64,000 nt of DNA from Chitinophaga sp. CF118 (GTDB lineage Bacteria; Bacteroidota; Bacteroidia; Chitinophagales; Chitinophagaceae): positions 1 to 64,000 of the forward strand of contig NZ_FOMK01000005.1 of the NCBI RefSeq assembly GCF_900112615.1, written 5' to 3'. Shown here piece after piece: positions 33,986 to 43,144 of the stretch (positions are counted from its first letter, which is position 1; the number at the start of each line of letters is the position of its first letter). The position numbers and the translations under genes were made by a program. The notes below the pieces were generated by a model. It did not search any database. It was not told the origin of the DNA and saw only the letters and a list, made by a program, of their open reading frames with translations.

Positions 33986-35089
33986 ATGCTCAAGGCCTGG
34001 ACAAATGCCACAATCTTTACCGGAAAAACCATATTGCATGCACATGCTGTACTAACAGAGAACGGCCTGATAACATCCGTAGTACCTGTTGCGGAAGTGC
34101 CTGCTCATGCCGTGATTACTGATTTGAAGGGGGCTACCCTGGCGCCCGCTTTAATAGATCTGCAGATTTATGGAGGTAACGGCGGACTGTTTCCATTGCA
34201 TCCCAATGTAGCTACACTGGAAGCCATATATGCTTATTGTAAAGCAGGGGGGGCGGCATTCTTTATGCCTACTATTCCTACCATGTCTTTTGATGTAATG
34301 TTACAATCTATAGAGGCGGTAAAGCAATACTGGGCACAGGGTGGAGAAGGCGTGCTGGGACTACATCTTGAAGGTCCTTTTATGAATCCTGAAAAGAAAG
34401 GGGCACATTTAACGCAGTATATCAAATCACCCACAAAGGAAGATATCGACTGGTTACTGGAACATGGCAGAGGTATTATCAAAATGATGACACTGGCACC
34501 TGAATGTTGCGATCCGGAATTAGTGAAAATGTTACAGGATGCTGGCATCCTTATTTCTGCGGGACATAGCAACGGCACTTACGAACAATCTTACCAGGCA
34601 TTTGAGAATGGGATCACTACCTGCACACACCTGTTCAATGCAATGTCTCAGTTGCAAAGCAGGGCTCCCGGTTTTGTAGGGGCCATTTATGATCATCCGG
34701 AAATAAATTCCAGTATAGTCGTAGATGGTATTCATGTTGATTTTAATGCGGTACGGATAAGTAAAAAAATAATGGGCTCCCGCTTATTCCTGATCACCGA
34801 TGCCGTGGCAGAAGGAAAAACAGGCGATTATATTTATGTGGAGGAAGAAGACCGTTATGTGAATGCACAGGGAATACTGGCAGGTTCCCGCCTCACTATG
34901 CTGCAGGCTGTGAGGAACTGCATTACAAAAGTAGGGATAGATCCCGAAGAAGCACTCCGTATGGGAGCCACATACCCTGCCCGTGTAGCCGGTTTGGGTA
35001 AGGAACTGGGATATATTGAACCCGGTTACCGCGCCAGTATGATTGTGCTGGATGAGCAGTGGCAGCTAAAACAACTGATAAATGAATAG
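33986..35089 (+). CDS. nagA: N-acetylglucosamine-6-phosphate deacetylase
   Basis: 367 residues from ATG 33986 (a start at 33959 adds nine). Amidohydrolase TIM barrel with LAPALIDLQIYGGNGG, the metal ligand Glu in GLHLEGPFMNPEKKGAH, His in SAGHSNGTYEQ and THLFNAMSQLQSR, and catalytic Asp in LITDAVAEGKTGDY. It removes acetate from GlcNAc-6-phosphate, feeding amino sugars from chitin or cell-wall turnover into metabolism. nagB is not adjacent. The terminator just before implies its own promoter, not identified. Confidence 0.94.
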   Translation: MLKAWTNATIFTGKTILHAHAVLTENGLITSVVPVAEVPAHAVITDLKGATLAPALIDLQIYGGNGGLFPLHPNVATLEAIYAYCKAGGAAFFMPTIPTMSFDVMLQSIEAVKQYWAQGGEGVLGLHLEGPFMNPEKKGAHLTQYIKSPTKEDIDWLLEHGRGIIKMMTLAPECCDPELVKMLQDAGILISAGHSNGTYEQSYQAFENGITTCTHLFNAMSQLQSRAPGFVGAIYDHPEINSSIVVDGIHVDFNAVRISKKIMGSRLFLITDAVAEGKTGDYIYVEEEDRYVNAQGILAGSRLTMLQAVRNCITKVGIDPEEALRMGATYPARVAGLGKELGYIEPGYRASMIVLDEQWQLKQLINE

Positions 35090-35324
35090 ACGGTAATTCC
35101 TTACAGATTGATCATCTTTTAATAGCCGTTTACAAAAAGGAGAATCCTATAGCGAAGGGAAGTCCTTCTTTTTATAGCCACAAAAATGTTTACAAACAGA
35201 TGAATCCTGTATTGGCAGGCAACATCTTAATCAGCTGATAACCTATTATATAGCAATACCGGGCATACGATTCTGTTGCATAATTTTTTATTGGGTTATA
35301 TTAGCAGTTTCAACCGGTAATTTC
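35090..35324. other. Spacer between nagA and the GT39-like gene
   Basis: 235 bp, AT-rich, with repeated GTTTACAAA words (about 35128 and 35188) each followed by GAATCCT; nothing coding or clearly regulatory was recognised. Confidence 0.35.
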
Positions 35325-37001
35325 ATGGATCTAGTACGCTATTTCACTAAACACCAATATAAACGTCTTTTCCTGCTGGCCTGGTTAATTCTGGGACTGG
35401 CCCAGGCTTATTTTACCGAGCTGATGGATGATGAGTCGTATTACTGGGTATACTCCCAACATCTGGACTGGGGATACTTTGATCATCCGCCCATGGTGGC
35501 ATTGCTGATAAAGATAGGATATGCCCTTTTTCATAATGAACTGGGTGTTCGTGTATGCATGGTGATCCTGAACCTGTTCACACTGATTATTACAGATAAA
35601 CTGATTGCACGCCGGGATAACAGGGTCTTTTACCTGTTATTATGTACAATGGGTGCTATGCAGGTAGGTGGGATGCTGGCTGTGCCAGATGTGCCTTTGA
35701 TATTTTTTGCGGCCCTGTATTTCTTAGTCTACCGTTCTTTCCTGGAGCAGCAGAGCTGGAAGAATACTTTCCTGCTGGCACTTAGTATGGCTCTGATGTT
35801 CTACAGTAAATATCATGGTATTTTACTGGTAGGTTTTACAGTGATCTCTAACCTGAACCTGTTACGGGTATTTAAGTTTTATATAGCTGTTGCCATCACA
35901 ACTATCTTATTCTTCCCACATCTTTACTGGCAGTATGCGCATGGATTTCCGTCGCTGCAATATCACCTGGTAGAGCGGAATGCAGCATCTTATGATATTA
36001 GTTATACAACGGATTATGTTGCCGGGCAGCTATTGCTCTTCGGTCCGCTGGCGGGATGGCTGATTCTCTATTATGCTTTTGTATGCCCCATACAGAGTGC
36101 TTTTGAACGGAGTTTGAAAGTTTCTCTTATTGGTGTGCTGGTCTTTTTCCTGCTCAGTACTTACAAGGGAAGGGTAGAGGCCAACTGGACAGTAATGCTC
36201 TTTACACCAGTACTGGTACTGGCACATCAGTCCATCTTCCGGAAGAGAAGAGCTCTCACATTGCTGAAGTGGATGGCTCCTATTACTTTACTGATTGTCA
36301 TTATTGCAAGAGTATACTTAGTATGGGATTTTGCTCCGGGAGTAGAGATCCGTCCTGAAATTCATAATAACAGGGAATGGGCTACGGCCTTGCAGCAGAA
36401 AGCCGTAAATAAACCAGTGGTATTTCTCAACAGCTACCAGCTTCCCTCCAAGTATATGTTTTATAGTAATGGCGGGCTTTCTTATAGTGTTAACAGCCGT
36501 TATTCAAGACGTAATCAATATAATTACTGGAATACAGAAAAGCAGCTATGGGGTAAACCGGTGATGATTGCGGTGGAGCATGGAAACAATTTCCCGGTAA
36601 CAGACAGTGTTCGCACACCTAAAGGGATGTGGGATTACTTTATACAAGATCCTTATTACTCTTATTCCCTGATTCAGTTAATACCTGCGCTGAAGAATGT
36701 TAAAACAAAAACTGGTGCACACATGAACTTTATCCTGCAGTTGAAGAACGGCTATGGACAACAAGTACCGGTAGATACTGCACAACAACCAGTGTTGGGT
36801 TATGGATTTACGGATAAAGATGAGCAATTGTCTCCAGTGAAGTCAGATCTGGTTCTCAGTAAAGCAATTGACCGTCGTATTATCAGAATGGAAGTAGTGA
36901 TGCCGGATAAACCAGGTACTTATCAATTGAAGTTCTGTGTATTTGCTGGAGTATTACCACCAACGCATAATAGCCAGGCGGTGAAAGTAGTAGTGGAATA
37001 A
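35325..37001 (+). CDS. Glycosyltransferase family 39-like (PMT_2/ArnT type) membrane protein
   Basis: 558 residues. About ten membrane helices in the first 340 residues. The first periplasmic loop has MDDESYYWVYSQHLDWGYFD, containing the acidic pair used by GT-C enzymes, then HPPMVALLIKIG as in the PMT_2 family. The last about 200 residues form a periplasmic domain. These enzymes transfer sugars from polyprenyl-phosphate donors to lipid A, glycans or proteins. It stands alone; acceptor and donor are unknown. Confidence 0.88.
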   Translation: MDLVRYFTKHQYKRLFLLAWLILGLAQAYFTELMDDESYYWVYSQHLDWGYFDHPPMVALLIKIGYALFHNELGVRVCMVILNLFTLIITDKLIARRDNRVFYLLLCTMGAMQVGGMLAVPDVPLIFFAALYFLVYRSFLEQQSWKNTFLLALSMALMFYSKYHGILLVGFTVISNLNLLRVFKFYIAVAITTILFFPHLYWQYAHGFPSLQYHLVERNAASYDISYTTDYVAGQLLLFGPLAGWLILYYAFVCPIQSAFERSLKVSLIGVLVFFLLSTYKGRVEANWTVMLFTPVLVLAHQSIFRKRRALTLLKWMAPITLLIVIIARVYLVWDFAPGVEIRPEIHNNREWATALQQKAVNKPVVFLNSYQLPSKYMFYSNGGLSYSVNSRYSRRNQYNYWNTEKQLWGKPVMIAVEHGNNFPVTDSVRTPKGMWDYFIQDPYYSYSLIQLIPALKNVKTKTGAHMNFILQLKNGYGQQVPVDTAQQPVLGYGFTDKDEQLSPVKSDLVLSKAIDRRIIRMEVVMPDKPGTYQLKFCVFAGVLPPTHNSQAVKVVVE

Positions 37002-37012
37002 AAATAATTTAT

Positions 37013-37064
37013 AAAAAGAGAAGCCTTAAAAGTCCCGGTAAGGGCTTTTAAGGCTTCTCTTTTT
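37013..37064. terminator. Strong bidirectional terminator
   Basis: A perfect 20-bp stem (37013-37032 with 37045-37064), plus CCC/GGG within the loop. It lies between the convergent stops at 37001 and 37129. Confidence 0.9.
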
Positions 37065-37128
37065 ATTTAAGGTTTTGTAAACAAAGCTCAGAGGTTTTGT
37101 AATCCCGGAACTTTTGAGAGTATTGTTA

Positions 37129-38172
37129 TTATTGCTCAAAGGCGTTCCAGCCCTGGGCCACTATTTTATATTTATTGCCGCCTTTGGTAATGATGTGGGC
37201 GCCTTCACTGATATCTGCCATGTAACCTATTACACTGATCTGTTCTGAAAGTACTATTTTGTCGTAGTCTTCCTGTTTCATGGTAAAGAGCAGTTCATAA
37301 TCTTCGCCTCCGCTTAAAGCACAAGCCGTAGGGTCCATGCTGAATTTAAGAGCGGCTTCCTTTGTTTCTCCGGCAATAGGAATTTTCTCTTCATATAATA
37401 CACAGCCCAGGTTGCTCTGTTTACAGATATGCAGTATTTCTGAGCTGAGGCCGTCGCTGATATCCATCATAGCGGTGGGATGGATTTCCTGTTTCTGCAG
37501 GAATTCAATGATATCCTTGCGGGCTTCTGGTTTCAGCTGCCGGCCTATTACATAGGTCTGGTTTTCCAGATCGGGCTGCAACTGAGGACTTTCCAGATAA
37601 ATCTGTTTTTCTCTTTCCAGCAGGGTGAGGCCCAGGAAGGCAGCTCCAAGATCGCCGGAAACACATAACAGGTCACCTTTCTGAGCGGTAGAACGTTTTA
37701 CAAACTTGTCCGGTGCGACTTCTCCCAGCGCAGTTACGCTAATTACAAAACCTTTCTTGGAGGATGTGGTATCTCCGCCAATCAGGTCTACCCCATATTT
37801 TTCACAGGCAGCATACACTCCTTCGTAGAATTCGCTGAGCGCCTCTACGGAAAAGCGGTTGCTGAAAGCAATGCTCATTGTGATCTGGGTAGGAGTGGCA
37901 TTCATGGAATAAATATCAGACAGGTTTACTACCACCGATTTATAACCCAGGTGTTTCAGAGGGGTATACATCAGGTCGAAGTGGATGCCTTCTACCAGCA
38001 TATCTGTGGAGATGACTGTCTGTCTGCCAAAATGATCTATCACAGCAGCATCATCGCCAACGCCAAGGATGGTGCTTGCTTGCTGGATTTCTATATTTTT
38101 TGTAAGTAGTTCTATAAGGCCAAATTCTCCCAGGGAGTTGATCTCAGTTCTTTCCTCATTTATCTCATTCAT
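37129..38172 (-). CDS. thiL: Thiamine-monophosphate kinase
   Basis: 347 residues from ATG 38172 (an ATG at 38202 adds ten and would overlap the previous gene by 14 bp). Motifs: RTEINSLGEFGLIELL, GVGDDAAVID, STDMLVEGIHFD, DLIGGDTTSS, MMDISDGLSSEILH and SGGEDYELLFT. It phosphorylates thiamine monophosphate to thiamine diphosphate with ATP. It follows the inositol monophosphatase gene closely and is likely in one transcript with it. No other thi gene is nearby. Confidence 0.94.
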   Translation of the reverse strand: MNEINEERTEINSLGEFGLIELLTKNIEIQQASTILGVGDDAAVIDHFGRQTVISTDMLVEGIHFDLMYTPLKHLGYKSVVVNLSDIYSMNATPTQITMSIAFSNRFSVEALSEFYEGVYAACEKYGVDLIGGDTTSSKKGFVISVTALGEVAPDKFVKRSTAQKGDLLCVSGDLGAAFLGLTLLEREKQIYLESPQLQPDLENQTYVIGRQLKPEARKDIIEFLQKQEIHPTAMMDISDGLSSEILHICKQSNLGCVLYEEKIPIAGETKEAALKFSMDPTACALSGGEDYELLFTMKQEDYDKIVLSEQISVIGYMADISEGAHIITKGGNKYKIVAQGWNAFEQ

Positions 38173-38188
38173 GTGTATGCTTATTATA

Positions 38189-38962
38189 TCAGAATTTTCC
38201 ATTTACTACATCTACCAGAGGGGTGTGTATGATACCATTTGTGGCGATCAGTGTTTTCTGGTAGGGTGAATATCGTTGTCCTTTAAAGTCGGTTACTTTT
38301 CCTCCGGCCTCTTCAACTATAATGAATCCGGCAGCGGCATCCCAGGCATTAAGGCTGTGTTCGTAAAATCCATCAAAACGTCCGCAGGCTACCCAGCAAA
38401 GGTCTATCGCAGCAGAGCCCAGGCGGCGTACGGGTTGTCCCTTTTTGATAAAGTATTCAAAGATCCGGATGGGGTTATTGGCAGAATCTTCCCACTGATA
38501 TGGGAAGCCTGTCACCAGGCAGGCGCTGGCCAGTTCTGGTTTTTGAGATACCTGGATTCTTTTATCGTTGAGTGTGGCACCTTTTCCTTTTTCTGCAAAG
38601 AAGAATTCATTCATGAAAGGGTTGTATACAGCCCCCATAATGATTTCCCCATCCTGTTCTACTCCTATGGACACACAGCAAATGGGTATGCCATGTGCAA
38701 AATTAACTGTACCATCCAGTGGATCTATGATCCATTTGATGTTTGAATCTGTCACAATCTCGCCGGACTCTTCACTTAAAATAAAGTGTTGGGGGAAGTT
38801 TTCCCTTATCACACTGAAAATGGCAGTCTCGGCCTGTTTATCTGCTTCCGTTACCAGGTCATTAATGGTGCTTTTACTGCTGATCTGAAAAGCGCCATTG
38901 AAGTATTGTTGTAATATCTTACCACCTGCATAAGTAGCCTTGAGTAGGGTTGCCTTTAACAT
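38189..38962 (-). CDS. suhB: Inositol-1-monophosphatase family (SuhB-like)
   Basis: 257 residues from ATG 38962 (MLKATLLKATYAGGKIL). Metal-binding motifs are intact: ILSEESGE, IIDPLDGTVNFAHGIP and LNAWDAAAGFIIVEEAGG. Such enzymes hydrolyse inositol monophosphate and related sugar phosphates; E. coli SuhB also binds the transcription machinery. A -7 box TACCTTTG (minus, 38967-38974) ends 4 nt before the ATG, indicating a leaderless mRNA. The frame open to 38998 would contain the promoter and is rejected. Confidence 0.92.
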   Translation of the reverse strand: MLKATLLKATYAGGKILQQYFNGAFQISSKSTINDLVTEADKQAETAIFSVIRENFPQHFILSEESGEIVTDSNIKWIIDPLDGTVNFAHGIPICCVSIGVEQDGEIIMGAVYNPFMNEFFFAEKGKGATLNDKRIQVSQKPELASACLVTGFPYQWEDSANNPIRIFEYFIKKGQPVRRLGSAAIDLCWVACGRFDGFYEHSLNAWDAAAGFIIVEEAGGKVTDFKGQRYSPYQKTLIATNGIIHTPLVDVVNGKF

Positions 38963-39127
38963 TTGGCAAAGGTACGCGGGAATTTTTTTTCTGCCCATAT
39001 CGTTTTTAGTAATATGTTTGCAGGGAGATTTCCATCCGGGACAAAGGAAACCTTACATTTCTGGCCGCCGCAATCCAAAATTCGGCGTATTTTTGCAGTT
39101 CATATCATAAAATGAGAAGGTAAATTA

Positions 39128-40660
39128 ATGGCCATTTTAGGTAATCTTATATCGAGGTCGCTACGCATCAGGAAGAAATTCACATTCAAGTTAGGTACGC
39201 CTCGTCAATACCAGCTTCAGGTATTACATCGTCTGCTTGCTAAAGCAAAAGATACGCAGTTTGGTCAACATTACAACTTCCAGGAAATACTAGATAGCCC
39301 AAGTGTGATGGCTCAGTATAAGGCCACGGTTCCCGTGCATAATTATAACAAAATGCATGGAGAGTGGTGGTACAAAGCCCTGGAAGGACAAGCGAATGTT
39401 AGCTGGCCGGAAAAGATCAAATATTTTGCACTAAGCTCTGGTACCTCCGAATCTGCCAGTAAGCATATACCGGTTACCCGGGATATGCTACGTACAGTGA
39501 AAAAGGTGGGGATCAAGCAGCTTTACTCAATGGCAAATTTTGATGTGCCGCCTAAATCTTTTACAAAAGGTATCCTCATGTTAGGGGGTACTACTGCTTT
39601 ATATGAGAAGGGCGACTATTATGAGGGAGATATGAGTGGCATACAGGCCAAAAATATTCCCCGTTGGTTCAGGCGGTTTTATAAACCCGGTGGAAACATT
39701 TCCCGGAAACCAGACTGGGAACAGCGCATCAAACTGATTGTACGTAAGGCACCCCAGTGGGACGTGGGTACCGTATGTGGCGTACCTGCCTGGGTACAAA
39801 TTGTATTGGCAGAGATCATCAAATACCACGGGGTAAAAGATATTCATGAAATATGGCCTAACCTGGCTGTATACATTCACGGGGGTGTTTCTTTCGAACC
39901 CTACCGCGATAGTTTCAAGAAATTGCTGGGTAAGCCCATCAATTTTATCGAAACCTATATGGCATCAGAAGGGTCTTTCGGTTTCCAGGCAAGGCCGGGT
40001 GTAAGAGGTATCAAACTGGTGTTGAATGCCGGCATCTTCTTTGAATTCATTCCTTTTAATGAGGAAAATTTCGATACTGAGGGTGAAGTGAAGCCTAATC
40101 CTAAATCTTACATGATCCATGAGGTGGTGGAAGATGTGGAATATGCGGTGATGTTATCTACCTGTGCAGGAGCCTGGCGTTACCTGATTGGAGATGTGGT
40201 GAAGTTTACATCTGTGAAAGAGCATGAGATCGTGATTGTAGGACGTACCAAACAGTTCCTGAGCTTATGCGGGGAGCACATGAGTATCGATAACATGAAC
40301 ACGGCCATTGATATGGTGCAGAAGAAGCTGGGTATTACTATCCGTGAGTTTACTGTAGCCGGGTTCTCTTATCAGGGTCTGTTTGCTCATCGCTGGTACA
40401 TTGGTACAGATAATGTGAATGTAGACAGTAAACTTGTGCGTGAGATTATAGATCAGGCTTTATGTGAAGTAAACGATGACTATGCTGTTGAGAGAACCGC
40501 GGCGTTGAAGGAAGTATTTGTTGAAGTGCTGCCTAACGAAGTGTTTATCGATTATTTGCGTGGTCAGGGGAAAGAGGGCGCAATGAATAAATTTCCAAGG
40601 GTGATGAAGGGGGAGAAGCTGAAAGACTGGGAAAAATTCCTGAGCGTAAAGTCAGTTTAA
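39128..40660 (+). CDS. GH3 auxin-responsive promoter family (acyl-adenylate-forming) protein
   Basis: 510 residues, full length for bacterial GH3 proteins. ATP/AMP-binding motif YFALSSGTSESASKHIP (motif 1), the GGVSFEPYRDSF region, ETYMASEGSFGFQ (motif 2) and LIGDVVKFTSVKEHEIVIVG (motif 3) are visible. Plant GH3 enzymes conjugate amino acids to hormones; the bacterial substrate is unknown. It stands alone with a TATTTTTG box at 39088-39095, ending at a terminator at 40691. Confidence 0.9.
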   Translation: MAILGNLISRSLRIRKKFTFKLGTPRQYQLQVLHRLLAKAKDTQFGQHYNFQEILDSPSVMAQYKATVPVHNYNKMHGEWWYKALEGQANVSWPEKIKYFALSSGTSESASKHIPVTRDMLRTVKKVGIKQLYSMANFDVPPKSFTKGILMLGGTTALYEKGDYYEGDMSGIQAKNIPRWFRRFYKPGGNISRKPDWEQRIKLIVRKAPQWDVGTVCGVPAWVQIVLAEIIKYHGVKDIHEIWPNLAVYIHGGVSFEPYRDSFKKLLGKPINFIETYMASEGSFGFQARPGVRGIKLVLNAGIFFEFIPFNEENFDTEGEVKPNPKSYMIHEVVEDVEYAVMLSTCAGAWRYLIGDVVKFTSVKEHEIVIVGRTKQFLSLCGEHMSIDNMNTAIDMVQKKLGITIREFTVAGFSYQGLFAHRWYIGTDNVNVDSKLVREIIDQALCEVNDDYAVERTAALKEVFVEVLPNEVFIDYLRGQGKEGAMNKFPRVMKGEKLKDWEKFLSVKSV

Positions 40661-40690
40661 GAGGTCTTTAACGATTTTAATATAAAAGAG

Positions 40691-40725
40691 GGGTAACTTC
40701 AGTAATTAAGTTACCCTTTGTTTTT
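40691..40725 (+). terminator. Terminator after the GH3 gene
   Basis: GGGTAACTT (40691-40699) pairs with AAGTTACCC (40708-40716), then TTTGTTTTT. Confidence 0.82.
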
Positions 40726-40764
40726 GGATGGTTGTCTGTGGACAATACTGGAATTTAGTATCGC

Positions 40765-41403
40765 ATGATATCAGCAATCTTAGCGGGTCTCGGGTTAGGA
40801 TTATTCCTTTCTGTATCAGTTGGCCCTGTCATCTTCGCCATTATAAAATATAGCATTAATAACGGATTTAAAGCCGGTATCAGTTTCGCGCTGGGTGTAT
40901 CTTTCAGTGATATCATGTTTGTAATGACTGGTATCCTGGCCACTTCTTTTATTACAGGACTTGAAGAATACAAGGAATATATTGGTATAGGTGGCGGTGG
41001 ATTACTGATTGGAATGGGGCTTTATGGTCTCTTATTTAAGAAAGTAAAAATCAGTACCGGTGATGAGCGGCCGGAAATGTTCCGTACGCATGATTACCTG
41101 AAAATCTGGCTGGGAGGTTTTCTGATGAACACCTTAAACCCGGGTGTAATTCTTTTCTGGCTTGGCTTATCTGTAGCAAACAGTGCTACTCCTATGGGGC
41201 ACCGGATCATTACTTATACCGTTGGCCTTATTTGGGTACTCTCAACTGATGTGCTTAAAGTATTTGTAGCCGACAGAATCCGTCATAAACTAACTTTAAA
41301 AACGGTCGTATGGCTGAACCGCGTAGCCGGGGCCAGTATGATATTGTTTGGTGTGATCTTATTATATAAAGTGCTGTTTGATGTTGGGAATATGGGACAT
41401 TAA
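40765..41403 (+). CDS. LysE-family translocator
   Basis: 212 residues with six hydrophobic segments. The N-terminal GLGLFLSVSVGPVIFAIIKY with the Gly-Pro pair and the fourth-segment GGFLMNTLNPGVILFWLGLS are LysE/RhtB family marks. Proteins of this family export amino acids such as lysine, threonine or homoserine; the substrate is not predictable. The gene is monocistronic, converging on korB through a repeat region and long hairpin. Confidence 0.85.
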   Translation: MISAILAGLGLGLFLSVSVGPVIFAIIKYSINNGFKAGISFALGVSFSDIMFVMTGILATSFITGLEEYKEYIGIGGGGLLIGMGLYGLLFKKVKISTGDERPEMFRTHDYLKIWLGGFLMNTLNPGVILFWLGLSVANSATPMGHRIITYTVGLIWVLSTDVLKVFVADRIRHKLTLKTVVWLNRVAGASMILFGVILLYKVLFDVGNMGH

Positions 41404-41430
41404 ACATGTGGTATGATTTGAAATACAGAA

Positions 41431-41628
41431 CATCCGCAAACGAAACTTCTTTGTAAGGCAAACTTTTGAATAGAAACTTGACATTCAAGAGGCCATCCTC
41501 AAACGAAACTTTTTATAAAAAGAACCGGAGGATAGATATTTAAAATTCAAGAGATCATCCTCAAAACTTCTTTGTAAAGCAAACCGCAGAATATCAATAA
41601 TACAATCTTCTTATAAAGCAAAACGCTG
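41431..41628. repeat. Degenerate tandem repeats leading into a long hairpin
   Basis: Three units of about 62 bp start with CATCCGCAAACGAAAC (41431), CATCCTCAAACGAAAC (41494) and CATCCTCAAAAC (41556). Each contains a diverged CTTCTTTGTAAAGCAAACC core (at 41446, 41509 and 41567); a fourth core, CTTCTTATAAAGCAAAACGC (41607), forms the left arm of the hairpin. ATTCAAGAG joins the first three units. Confidence 0.72.
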
Positions 41629-41674
41629 AGTCCTATTACAGGCTCAGCGTTTTGCTTTATAAGAAGATTGTATT
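41599..41674. terminator. 32-bp perfect hairpin between convergent lysE-type gene and korB
   Basis: 41599-41630 is the exact inverted complement of 41643-41674; the 12-nt loop can add CCT/AGG. It ends 2 bp before the korB stop. The stem is two to three times longer than needed for termination. Confidence 0.85.
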
Positions 41675-41676
41675 TA

Positions 41677-42711
41677 CTATTTGATAGTCCATGTTTCTCT
41701 GCCAGCCAGCAGTTTGTCCAGGTTACCCGGACCTTTCTGTGCAGTCGCTTCTGCTACCTGGAAGTTCAACTGATCTTCATAGGTAGGGCGGAATGCCTGG
41801 TAGAATACACCGAACGGACGGGGCAGATGACCTTCAATACGAGGATCATCAAACAGACGGGTAAGTAACTGTGCTTTGTAGAAGTCGTTCTCATCATGGA
41901 TCCAGAGATCATCAGCACTGTATTCTCCACCTAATTCAACTACCACAGGTCTTAAGCCATCCAGGCGAATACCTTTGTTCTTCTGAGTACCGAAAATTAG
42001 CGGCTGACCCTGCTCTACAAAGATGGCCTGTTCAGGTTTGCTACCTTTTTCCGTGAATACTTCAAAAGCACCATCATTAAAGATGTTACAGTTCTGATAT
42101 ATTTCAAGGAAGGAAGCTCCTTTATGTGCATGACTGCGTTTCAGCAGTTCCTGCAGGTGTTTGGGATCGCGGTCCATACTGCGGGCAATAAAGGTAGCGT
42201 CTGCACCGAGGGCAAGGGCCAGCGGATTAAACGGATGATCTATACTACCAAATGGAGTGGACTTGGTCACTTTATTCTGTTCCGACGTAGGAGAGTACTG
42301 TCCTTTTGTTAAACCATAGATCTGGTTATTGAACAGCATGATGTTAAGATCAAAGTTACGGCGCAGCAGGTGGATGGTATGGTTACCTCCAATTGACAGC
42401 CCGTCACCATCACCGGTCACTACCCATACGCTCAGTTCAGGCCGGGTGGCTTTGAGTCCGGAAGCAATAGCGGTAGCACGGCCATGGATGGAGTGCATAC
42501 CATATGTGTTCATATAGTAAGGGAAACGTGAAGAACAACCTATACCTGATACTATCACAATATTTTCCTTGGGAATGCCCAGTCCGGGCATGATAGTTTG
42601 TACCTGTTTTAAGATAGAATAATCTCCGCACCCCGGGCACCAGCGTACTTCCTGGTCTGTCGCAAAATCCTTCGCTGTTAGCGTTTGCGGAGTTATAGTT
42701 GTTGTGGACAT
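41677..42711 (-). CDS. korB: 2-oxoacid:ferredoxin oxidoreductase, beta subunit
   Basis: 344 residues. Cys25 and Cys28 in WCPGCGDYSIL, the thiamine-diphosphate region GDGDGLSIGGNHTIHLLRRN and NNQIYGLTKGQYSPTS define a 2-oxoglutarate-type beta subunit. With an alpha subunit it would oxidise 2-oxoglutarate (or another 2-oxoacid) to the acyl-CoA and reduced ferredoxin. No korA lies on either side: upstream is an AhpD-like gene and downstream a hairpin. A -7 box TAACTTTG (minus, 42749-42756) precedes it, so it is expressed separately. Confidence 0.92.
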   Translation of the reverse strand: MSTTTITPQTLTAKDFATDQEVRWCPGCGDYSILKQVQTIMPGLGIPKENIVIVSGIGCSSRFPYYMNTYGMHSIHGRATAIASGLKATRPELSVWVVTGDGDGLSIGGNHTIHLLRRNFDLNIMLFNNQIYGLTKGQYSPTSEQNKVTKSTPFGSIDHPFNPLALALGADATFIARSMDRDPKHLQELLKRSHAHKGASFLEIYQNCNIFNDGAFEVFTEKGSKPEQAIFVEQGQPLIFGTQKNKGIRLDGLRPVVVELGGEYSADDLWIHDENDFYKAQLLTRLFDDPRIEGHLPRPFGVFYQAFRPTYEDQLNFQVAEATAQKGPGNLDKLLAGRETWTIK

Positions 42712-42796
42712 TTGTTTATTTTATAATAAATAAGTTATAATCGGAATGCAAAGTTACGAAATTGTATGGTGTTGGTAGTTACGCAATCGGGAATAC

Positions 42797-43144
42797 TTAT
42801 GCCTGTTGCTGTAATGCCTCCCAATATTCAGCTGCTCTTCTTGTATGGGGAATAACGATAGTTCCACCAACAATGTTAGCTACAGCAAAGATCTCATACA
42901 TTTCTTCGGTATTGATACCCTGTTCATGACATTTACCCAGGTGGTATTTGATACAATCATCGCAACGTAATACCATTGAGGATACTAATCCTAACATTTC
43001 CTTTACTTTAGTACTTAATGCACCTTCTGCATAAGTATTTGTATCCAGGTTGAATAGCCGGTTAATTACCTTATTCTGCTGGCCCAGGATTACCTCATTC
43101 ATTTTAGCCCGGTAATCATTAAATGCTTTTATCTCATCTGCCAT
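42797..43144 (-). CDS. Carboxymuconolactone decarboxylase-family (AhpD-like) protein
   Basis: 115 residues. A CxxC pair, Cys61 and Cys64, followed by His68 (RCDDCIKYHLGKC) is the AhpD-type redox motif; NEVILGQQNKVINRLFNLD and EIFAVANIVGGTIVIPH complete the helical domain. Such proteins reduce peroxides together with AhpC or E2 components; the name decarboxylase does not apply to CxxC forms. A TATATTTG box on the minus strand at 43186-43193 could be its promoter. It precedes korB by 85 bp. Confidence 0.86.
   Translation of the reverse strand: MADEIKAFNDYRAKMNEVILGQQNKVINRLFNLDTNTYAEGALSTKVKEMLGLVSSMVLRCDDCIKYHLGKCHEQGINTEEMYEIFAVANIVGGTIVIPHTRRAAEYWEALQQQA

Noticed and set aside
41431-41628. 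CRISPR-like repeat array
   Set aside because: Units are degenerate over their whole length and the sequences between the cores are related, so there are no unique spacers; no cas genes are near.
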